Below, piece by piece: positions 1 through 6,100 of a stretch of DNA of 13,172 nucleotides. The notes below the pieces were generated by a model. The model did no database searches. It was given only the letters and a program-made list of their open reading frames with translations, and was not told the origin of the DNA. A program made the translations under genes and the position numbers. Source of the stretch: SXXH01 sp041165735 (lineage in GTDB: Bacteria; Planctomycetota; UBA1135; GCA-002686595); assembly GCA_046341775.1 (NCBI GenBank), contig JBKDQQ010000092.1, positions 1 to 13,172 of the forward strand, read 5' to 3'. Position 1 is the stretch's first letter. Every line of letters begins with the position of its first letter.

Positions 1-70
1 GGGGGGGGCGGCGGCCCCCGGGGGGTGCCCCCGGGGGGGGCGGCGGGCCCGCGGGGGGGGGGCGGCCCCG
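1..70. repeat. G/C homopolymer low-complexity tract at window edge
   Basis: The first 70 bases are almost only G and C, in runs of up to ten G, with short C5/G6 and C5/G8 inverted blocks. No gene can be supported here; the neighbouring regulator ends at position 100. Such a tract exactly at the edge of a sequence is often a low-quality contig end or a two-colour-chemistry poly-G artefact, though real G-rich DNA cannot be excluded. The open frames that cross it are trivial products of the composition. Confidence 0.6.
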
Positions 71-99
71 CGCCGCTTGCGTCGTGTACCGCGCTCCGC

Positions 100-633
100 T
101 CAGGCCGGGACCGCGCTCGACTCCTGCGCCGCGCCTCGCGCCCGCGCCACGCGATCGAGCGCCTGGTCCGGATATGCGCACCCCGGATGGGCGGCCCGGA
201 ACTCGACCAGCTCCTGCAAGCTCGTCTCGCGCAGGCGCGCGTGGAACCCGCGCGCGGTGCTGGTCCAATACGCGTGCAGCGGGCAGGCGCCCTCTTCCCG
301 GCACTCGCTCTGCCCGAGCAGGCAGGTGTCCGCCGGATGCAGCGTCTCCTGCGTGGCCACGATGTCCACCAGCCGCACGTCCTTCGGCGCCTTGGCGAGC
401 TTGAACCCGCCGCTGCGCCCGCGCTGGCTGTGCAACAACCCGCTCGTCACGAGCGGCTGCAGCACCTTCCCGAGGAAGGGCGCAGGAATTCCCAATCGCT
501 CCGCCATGTCGCGCGCCAAGTGATGGCGACCATCGCCTTCCATGGCGAGGAAGGTCAGGGCCCGGATGGCGTACTCGCTGGAACGAGAGATCACGATTGC
601 CTTTGCGGCCCTGGATGGCGACGGGATGGTCAC
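100..633 (-). CDS. Rrf2-family transcriptional regulator with candidate Fe-S ligands
   Basis: This is a 177-residue protein of the Rrf2 family of winged-helix repressors and activators, many of which sense redox, NO or iron through an Fe-S cluster. The N-terminal region has the family signature SSEYAIRAL (residues 18-26), a recognition region around GIPAPFLGKVLQPL (48-61) and the wing motif RGRSGGFKLA (71-80). The cysteine loop gives C104-X6-C111-X5-C117-X2-H120. The last two spacings match the IscR ligand set, so a 2Fe-2S or 4Fe-4S cluster is plausible; the signal is unknown. The GTG start at 633 is favoured because GGAGG lies 9 nt upstream. A second GTG at 594, with a weaker AAAGG, would remove 13 residues and put the ligands at 91, 98, 104 and 107, almost exactly IscR numbering. 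No Fe-S assembly or NO-detoxification gene is adjacent, so the target is not shown by context. Confidence 0.9.
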   Translation of the reverse strand: MTIPSPSRAAKAIVISRSSEYAIRALTFLAMEGDGRHHLARDMAERLGIPAPFLGKVLQPLVTSGLLHSQRGRSGGFKLAKAPKDVRLVDIVATQETLHPADTCLLGQSECREEGACPLHAYWTSTARGFHARLRETSLQELVEFRAAHPGCAYPDQALDRVARARGAAQESSAVPA

Positions 634-642
634 CTAGGCGGG

Positions 643-647
643 CCTCC
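643..647 (-). promoter_or_regulatory. Ribosome binding site favouring the upstream GTG of the Rrf2 gene
   Basis: On the minus strand GGAGG lies 9 nt before the GTG at 633. It is a better Shine-Dalgarno than the AAAGG 5 nt before the alternative GTG at 594, so it supports the longer protein. Homology to most Rrf2 proteins, which begin within a few residues of the SEYA motif, would favour the shorter one. Confidence 0.5.
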
Positions 648-798
648 GCATAGATGGTTCGTGGTGGTGGGCGGGTTGTCTGCACCGCTTGGGGGGACAT
701 TCGGGCCTGATGGTCGGGATTCGTGCAAAAGGAGCAAATCGTGCAGTTCGCTTGCTGGGATGCTGGCCCCCTTCAATGTGCGCGCCGGATTCGGTCGC

Positions 799-821
799 AA
801 GATGCTGTCAAGTAATAGTTT
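799..821. promoter_or_regulatory. Candidate operator in an AT-rich patch upstream of the Rrf2 gene
   Basis: The 23-bp segment reads AAGATGCTGTC, A, AGTAATAGTTT. Its left half resembles the NsrR-type half-site AAnATGCATTT and it has the same 11-1-11 layout. The right half matches poorly: only four of eleven positions are symmetric. It lies in the lowest-GC stretch of the gap, about 165 nt upstream of the regulator start, and could be a promoter or autoregulatory site. A TTGACA hexamer on the minus strand (806-811) overlaps it, but no convincing -10 follows. Confidence 0.2.
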
Positions 822-829
822 GTGAAATT

Positions 830-845
830 TGGCAGCAGCCTGCCA
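830..845. promoter_or_regulatory. Perfect 6-4-6 inverted repeat
   Basis: TGGCAG, CAGC, CTGCCA is a perfect inverted repeat directly beside the AT-richer patch. It could be a dimeric regulator site or a small hairpin. The TGGCA arms recall a sigma-54 -24 element, but the expected GC at the -12 position is CC on both strands, so a sigma-54 promoter is not supported. Confidence 0.25.
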
Positions 846-1313
846 CGGTGGCCGGTCGAGGAGCGTCCACTACCTTGTTGGATGCTGTTCGCGAGCTGCA
901 GACCTCTCGCCCCCGAAGGCCTCGCAGGAGCGTGTGGAGAGGCCTCGGCCCTGCGGTTGCAGGCTTTCTCGCGTGCAGGGAGCACTCCTACGAACCCTGA
1001 CGACGCCTGCGATGGTGGGGATCTGCTGCGGGCATCTGTTCGCGTGCCGTGCTCTGCAGCCGGAGATCTGGGAACCTACCTCCGTTCCGGACCGCCCAGC
1101 GGGCCCTGTGCGGGGGACCTGGTGGGGCTGGAGGGCTCTCCAGGCTGCGCCCTGGTCGAGTGCCGGGGCGTCCCCATTCAGAAAAGGACGCTCGGGGCCT
1201 TACGCGCGGTGCAGGAACGAACCGAATCCGGGCGAGGCCACGCACAACGATCGGGGCCAGCATCGGGATTCGCACTCCACCCCCGCCCCCCTCCGCCCTC
1301 TGGTCCCGCGCAT

Positions 1314-1330
1314 CCCCCGCCCGCCCGCCC
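1314..1330 (-). other. Predicted G-quadruplex motif upstream of the CBS gene
   Basis: The plus strand reads C5-G-C3-G-C3-G-C3, so the minus (template) strand has four G runs of three or more separated by single-base loops, which fits the canonical quadruplex pattern. It ends 20 nt before the AAGGAGG ribosome binding site. A second C-rich block at 1277-1298 extends the strand-asymmetric tract. An effect on transcription or replication is inference. Confidence 0.45.
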
Positions 1331-1350
1331 TCCAATGGCCCCACGGTCCA

Positions 1351-1357
1351 AAGGAGG
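1351..1357 (+). promoter_or_regulatory. Ribosome binding site of the CBS gene
   Basis: AAGGAGG lies 10 nt before the ATG at 1368. It fixes the start within an open frame that otherwise runs back to about 822. Confidence 0.75.
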
Positions 1358-1367
1358 GCCGACCACC

Positions 1368-1787
1368 ATGAGCCGAGTACCGCTGACCATCGAGCATTAC
1401 ATGACCCGCGTCCTGGTCGTCGTCGGGCCGCAGGAGACCATCGCCGAGGCGTCGCGACGGATGCGACTGCACGAGGTGCGGCATTTGCCGGTGGTCGAAG
1501 GGGGGGAGGTGGTGGGGATCCTGTCGCAGCGGGACATCCACCTGATCCAGTCGCTGTGCGCCTCGGATCCGCACGAGACGCTGGTCGAGGAGGCGATGGT
1601 GCACGACGTGTACCAGGTCGAGGCCGAGGACGACTTGCGGCGCGTGGCGGCCCACATGGCGGAGCACAGGCTCGGCAGCGCGGTCGTGGCGCACGACGGC
1701 AAGTTGCTCGGGGTGTTCACGACCACGGACGCGCTGCGTGCGCTGGCGGCGTTGCTCACCGAGCTCGAGGCGGTCGACTCGTTCTGA
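1368..1787 (+). CDS. Two-CBS-domain (Bateman module) protein
   Basis: This is a 139-residue cytoplasmic protein made almost wholly of two CBS domains, at about residues 11-62 and 77-133. Both show the usual alternation: YMTRVLVVVGPQETIAEASR opening the first, then RHLPVV and GILSQRDI; EAMVHDVYQVEAEDDL opening the second, then GSAVV and GVFTTTDAL. R55-D56 and T120-D121 sit where CBS pairs contact adenosine phosphates. Free-standing proteins of this kind usually bind AMP, ATP or S-adenosylmethionine and regulate a partner; no partner is encoded next to it. The ATG at 1368 is chosen because AAGGAGG lies 10 nt upstream and the family opening motif follows at once; the open frame extends far upstream without homology. 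A terminator follows directly, so the gene appears monocistronic. Confidence 0.9.
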   Translation: MSRVPLTIEHYMTRVLVVVGPQETIAEASRRMRLHEVRHLPVVEGGEVVGILSQRDIHLIQSLCASDPHETLVEEAMVHDVYQVEAEDDLRRVAAHMAEHRLGSAVVAHDGKLLGVFTTTDALRALAALLTELEAVDSF

Positions 1788-1823
1788 CGGACGCGGTTCG
1801 GCGGACTTCTGTCAATTTTTTTT
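1786..1823 (+). terminator. Probable intrinsic terminator of the CBS gene
   Basis: Overlapping the stop codon, GACGGA (1786-1791) can pair with TCTGTC (1807-1812) with one G-T wobble. An inner CGC/GCG pairing is also possible, with a 4-nt bulge. A run of eight T (1816-1823) follows after AA. This is the only long T run in the window, which is striking at this GC. Orientation suits the plus-strand CBS gene; on the minus strand it gives an A run and would not end cheB. Confidence 0.6.
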
Positions 1824-1873
1824 GACTGACGTCCGCGCCGGGCCGGCGTCCGCGCGGCGGCGACCGGCGCCGT

Positions 1874-2959
1874 TCAGCCGGCGATGGCGGCGCGGCGCGC
1901 CATGACCCGCGCCTCGATCTCGCCGGCGACCTGGTCCAGCGGCAGCACCTTGTCGGCGAGGCCCGAGCGGGCGACGAAGCCGGGCATGCCCCAGACCACG
2001 CTGGTCGCCTCGTCCTGCGCGTAGACCCAGCCGCCGGCCTTGCGCGTCGCCTCGCAGCCCTTCAAGCCGTCCTGGCCCATGCCGGTCAGGATCACGCTGA
2101 GCGAGTTGGGTCCGTAGATGCGCGCCACCGAACGCAGCAGCGGATCGACCGCCGGACGGCACGAGTTCTCGTGCGGCGCCTGGTCGAGCGCGATCCGCAC
2201 GAGCGCGCCGTCGGACTTGAGCGACATGTGCCAATCGCCGGGCGCGATGTGGCAGACGCCGCGCGCCAGGGGCTGTCCGTCCTGCGCCTCCACGACCTTG
2301 ATGCGCGACTTCGAGGCCAGGCGGTCGGCCAGCAGCTTGGTGAAGAGCGGCGGCATGTGCTGCACGAGCACGATGGGCGCGGGGAAGTCCGCGCGCAGCC
2401 GCGGCAGCACGGCCTCGAGCGCGGATGGTCCGCCGGTAGAGACGCCGATGGCGACGATGTCGACGCGCGCGGGCGGCCCGACGCGCGGCGCGGAAGGCTT
2501 GGCGATCCCGGCCGGCGACGATCCCTGGGCCGCGACCGAAGCGCCACGGCCGCACAAGGCCTTGAGCTTGGGCACCAGGGTCTCGCGCACGCGCGCCCGC
2601 GCCAGTTCGTAGCTGCCGGTGTTCGAAGGCTTCGTGACGTAGTCGTTCGCGCCCGCGGCCAGCGCGTCGAGCGTCGCGGCGGCGCCGCGCTCGGTCAGCG
2701 TGCTGAACATCACCACGGGCAGGCGCGGCCTCTTCTTGCGCAACTCCTTGAGCGTGCCGATGCCGTCGAGTCGCGGCATCTCGATGTCCAGCACGATGGC
2801 GTCGGGTTGGAAGCCCTCGAGCTTCTCCAGCGCGGCCTGGCCGTCGCCGGCCGTGCCGCAGACGACGATCTCGGGATCGCCTTGCAGCGTGTCCGCGAGC
2901 AGTCGCCGGATGACGACCGAGTCGTCGACCAGCATGATGCGCAACGGCCCCGCGCTCAC
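1874..2959 (-). CDS. cheB: CheB: chemotaxis-type protein-glutamate methylesterase/deamidase
   Basis: This 361-residue protein is a full-length CheB. Residues 5-125 are a response-regulator receiver with the acidic pair D12-D13, phospho-acceptor D58 (VLDIEMPRLDG) and conserved K110. A linker at about 137-163 leads to the methylesterase domain (165-355). Its catalytic serine S174 lies in GVSTGGPSAL, histidine H201 in VQHMPP and aspartate D297 in TGMGQDG, so the triad is intact. The enzyme removes methyl groups from glutamates of chemoreceptor-type proteins, and deamidates glutamines, when its receiver is phosphorylated by CheA. The GTG start at 2959 has AGGAG 7 nt upstream. No cheA, cheR, cheW or receptor gene lies alongside, so it may serve a distant chemosensory cluster. 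It is divergent from the large dehydrogenase fusion across 160 bp. Confidence 0.95.
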   Translation of the reverse strand: MSAGPLRIMLVDDSVVIRRLLADTLQGDPEIVVCGTAGDGQAALEKLEGFQPDAIVLDIEMPRLDGIGTLKELRKKRPRLPVVMFSTLTERGAAATLDALAAGANDYVTKPSNTGSYELARARVRETLVPKLKALCGRGASVAAQGSSPAGIAKPSAPRVGPPARVDIVAIGVSTGGPSALEAVLPRLRADFPAPIVLVQHMPPLFTKLLADRLASKSRIKVVEAQDGQPLARGVCHIAPGDWHMSLKSDGALVRIALDQAPHENSCRPAVDPLLRSVARIYGPNSLSVILTGMGQDGLKGCEATRKAGGWVYAQDEATSVVWGMPGFVARSGLADKVLPLDQVAGEIEARVMARRAAIAG

Positions 2960-2966
2960 GACCGGA

Positions 2967-2971
2967 CTCCT
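2967..2971 (-). promoter_or_regulatory. Ribosome binding site of cheB
   Basis: AGGAG on the minus strand lies 7 nt before the GTG at 2959. It supports this start over the ATG nine codons into the protein, which would cut off the first beta strand of the receiver. Confidence 0.65.
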
Positions 2972-3106
2972 GGACCGTCAAGACGTACGCGCGAGCGCTT
3001 GGAGTGTGGACCCATGTTGGCGGGCTGGCCGCGCGCGAGGCGACGGCGTGGTGGAGCCCGCGTGTCGAATCGGCCGCCTCGAGGGCCGACCTTGAGCCGA
3101 CGGGGG

Positions 3107-3112
3107 TATCTT
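3107..3112 (+). promoter_or_regulatory. -10-like hexamer, possible leaderless start of the dehydrogenase fusion
   Basis: TATCTT lies exactly 7 nt before the ATG at 3120, and no good Shine-Dalgarno is present. A TTGAGC hexamer at 3092-3097 is too close (9 nt) to be a normally spaced -35. The arrangement is typical of leaderless transcripts in high-GC bacteria, but this is inference from sequence only. If it is correct, the GTG at 3114 and TTG at 3111 are not the start. Confidence 0.35.
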
Positions 3113-3119
3113 GGTGCCC

Positions 3120-6100
3120 ATGCTGGGACTCCTGCTCGCCTGCTGCGCCCCCGTCGCTTCCGCGAACCCGATCCTGCCGCGCGCGGAAGGGAGGCACCTC
3201 GCCGCGGGCGCCGCCGCCGCGCCGCGCATCCTCGTCTACACGCATTCGGCGGGCTTCGAGCACGATGTCGCGCGCCGCCCCGCACCCGACCAGTTGTGCC
3301 TCGTCGAACAGGCCATCCTCGAGCGCGGCGCGGCGACCGGGTTGTACGAAGCCGTGCCCTCGCGCGATCCGGCCTCCTTCGACGCCGCCAGCCTCGCCAC
3401 GTTCCAGGGGGTGTTCTTCTACACGACCGGCGAGCTGCCGCTGTCGAAGGAGCGGCGCGACGCCTTGTTCGCCTTCGTCGAAGGCGGAGGCGCGTTCATC
3501 GGCTCGCACTGCGCGACCGACACGCTGTATTCGGACGAGCGCTACGGTCGCATGATCGGCGGCCATTTCGACAACCACCCGTGGCACGAGAACGTCTCGA
3601 TCCTCGTCGAGGACCCGCGGCATCCCTCGACGCGGCACCTCGGGGCCTCGTTCGAGATCGTCGACGAGATCTACCAGTTCAAGGCCCCGTACGAGCGCGC
3701 GCGCAACCACGGCCTGCTCAAGCTCGACGCGGAAAAGGTCGACCTCGCGCGCGAGGGAGTGCATCGCGAGGACAAGGACTTCGCGGTGGCGTGGACGCGC
3801 ACCCACGGTGCGGGGCGCGTGTTCTACACCTCCCTCGGCCATCGCCCCGAGGTGTGGCGCGACGAGCGCTTCCTCGCGCATCTCGACGGCGGAATCGCCT
3901 GGGCGACCCGCACCGAGGCCCGCCTCGAGGAATCGAGCGCCGCGCGACGCGACGTCGCGCCGAGGATCCCCGCGCCGCAGGTCGCCCCGCGGCCCGCGCC
4001 CGGCTTCGCCGTCGACCTGGTGCAGGCCGCGCCGGAGCTCCTGTGGCCGACCGCGGCCCTCGCGCTGGACGATGGCTCGCTGCTCGTGGGCGAGGATCCG
4101 ATGGACATGCCCGGCCCGACGGACCAGCCCATCGACCGCGTGGTGCGCATCGCGCCGCATCCATCGGGCGGCTGGTCCCGCACGGTCTGGGCCGAGGGAC
4201 TCTACGCGGTCTTCGGTCTCGAGACGCTGGGCGACACGGTGTTCGTGATGAACATGCCCAACTTGACGGCGCTGCGCGACACCGACGGCGACGGCAGGGC
4301 GGACGTCCGTCAGGAAATCTTGACAACGCTGGGCCCGCCCGCGCCGGGCTGGCCGGGCGGCTTCAACGACCACATCGTCAGCGGCCTGAAGATGGGCATG
4401 GACGGCTACCTGTACGTGGCGGTGGGGGACAAGGGCATCCCCGAGTGCGTCGGGCGCGACGGGCGGCGACTGACCTTGCGAGGCGGCGGAGTGGTGCGCG
4501 TGCGCCCCGACGGCAGCGAGCTGCAACTCGTCGCCTCGGGCCTGCGCAACATCCTCGACGTCGCCATCGACGCGCGCGGGGAGATGTACACCTACGACAA
4601 CACCGACGACGGCCTCGGTTGGTGGACGCGCGTCACGCACGTGATGTCCGGCGCGGCCTATGGGTATCCGCACGACTACAAGAGCCGTCCCGAGCTGGTG
4701 CGGCCTTGCATCCTCGACCAGGGCGGCGGTTCGCCCTGCGGCAACCTCGTGTACCGCGAGGACGCCTGGCCCGCGCCCTGGAAGGGCGGCGCCTACTTCG
4801 CCGAGTGGGGCAAGGGCGTCGTGCGCCGCTTCGATTTCGAGCAGCGCGGCGCCACCCACGGAGTGAAGGGCCACGAGGACCTGCTGGTCGCCGGCGAGGC
4901 GCGCGCCTTCAGGCCGCTGGACGTGGCGGAGTCGCCCGACGGGCGCTGGCTGTGGGTCACGGACTGGAACTACGACGGTTGGACGTCCAACGTGGAAGCC
5001 GGACGGCTGTGGCGCGTGCGCCGCGCCGACGACGACGGACGGGCGTCGTCGGCGATGAAGCCCCTGCCGACGACCGACGCCGGACTGCTGGCGGTGCTCG
5101 AGGAGCCTTCGTTCCGCAGGCGCTTGCGCGCGCAGCAGGCGCTGGCCGATGGCGGCGACATGCGCACCGTGCTCGCGCTGGTCGACTTCCTGGTCGGTCC
5201 GGCCGGCGATCGCGCCAAGGCGCACGCGTGGTGCGCGCTCGAGGAACTCTCGCGCTACGGTTCGGTGGCCGACGACGACCAGCGCACGCGGCGCTTGCAG
5301 CTCTGGCGCACGACAGACCAGTTGCTGCCGCTCGACTTGCCGGAGACGCACGCCTGGATCGCGCGCGCCCTGGCGCGTCGCGACGACGCGTCGCTCGCCA
5401 CCGCGGGTGCGCTGCTCGTCTCCGCCCATCCGATCGTGCGTCGCGAGGCGGCCATCGCCTTGGCGAACCCGGCCTTCGCCGCGCGCGCGGCCGAGCGCGA
5501 CGAGCACCTGGTCGAGGCCCTTGCGCGCGAAGGGGACGAATGGGTCCGGCACGCGCTGCAGCGCGCCATCTGGCTCGGCGAGGCCGCGCCGGACTTCGCG
5601 CTGGTCGACGCCGGCTCGCGGCGCCTGGTGGTCGATGGACTGCGCGACCGCGTCGACGCGCCCGCCATCGCGCGTCTGGCGGCGCTCGCGGCATCCGGCG
5701 CGGATCCGGCGCTGCGCGCGCACGCCGTGCTGGCCTTGCGCGAGAACGCCTTCGGCGAAGCGCCCTGGGACGGCAAGTGGTGGTCCATCGACCCCGCGCG
5801 CAGGCCGCCGCCGGCCCGCATCGTGCGGCACGCCTCCACCGCTGCCGCGCTCGGGGCCATTCGCGCCGCGCTGGGCGACGATGCGGCGCCGGTGCAGCTG
5901 GCCGCGCTCGAGGCCGTCGCGAAGCTGGAGGACCGCGAGGCCGCGCAGGCCGTGCGCGAACTCGCGCAGCGCTCGCAGGACGCGCGCGTGCGCGTCGAGG
6001 CCTTGCGCACGCTCGGTGCCGTGCGCGACCTCCAAGCGGCGCCACTGCTGGCGGCGGCGGCGCGCGCGAGCGACGCGTCCGTGCGCGAGGCCGCGCTGGC

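Larger units (their letters stand above)
634..1367. other. 734-bp stretch without a recognisable gene
   Basis: This gap lies between the divergent Rrf2 and CBS genes. Its base composition is visibly less GC-extreme than the coding regions, and the open frames crossing it give low-complexity Arg/Pro/Gly-rich peptides with no family resemblance. It holds an AT-richer patch at about 795-830, an inverted repeat at 830-845, a short hairpin-capable palindrome at 1128-1143 (CTGGAG, 4-nt loop, CTCCAG) and a C-rich tract at 1276-1345 just before the CBS ribosome binding site. Promoters for both flanking genes should lie here. I do not recognise a riboswitch or a small RNA. Confidence 0.6.

Noticed and set aside
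806..811. Perfect TTGACA -35 on the minus strand
   Set aside because: No TATAAT-like hexamer occurs 16-18 nt downstream; the region there is CGCCGG-like. It is mentioned only as part of the AT-richer island.
25..825. Open frames crossing the Rrf2 gene on the plus strand, including one of 266 codons
   Set aside because: They begin in the poly-G edge, give Arg/Pro-rich peptides and overlap a clearly homologous gene on the other strand.
830..845. Sigma-54-like promoter
   Set aside because: TGGCAG looks like a -24 element, but the -12 position is CC rather than GC on both strands.
988..1344. A 118-codon minus-strand open frame in the 734-bp gap
   Set aside because: The peptide is Gly/Pro/Arg low complexity with no family resemblance and no convincing ribosome binding site; the C-rich tract alone explains its N-terminal part.
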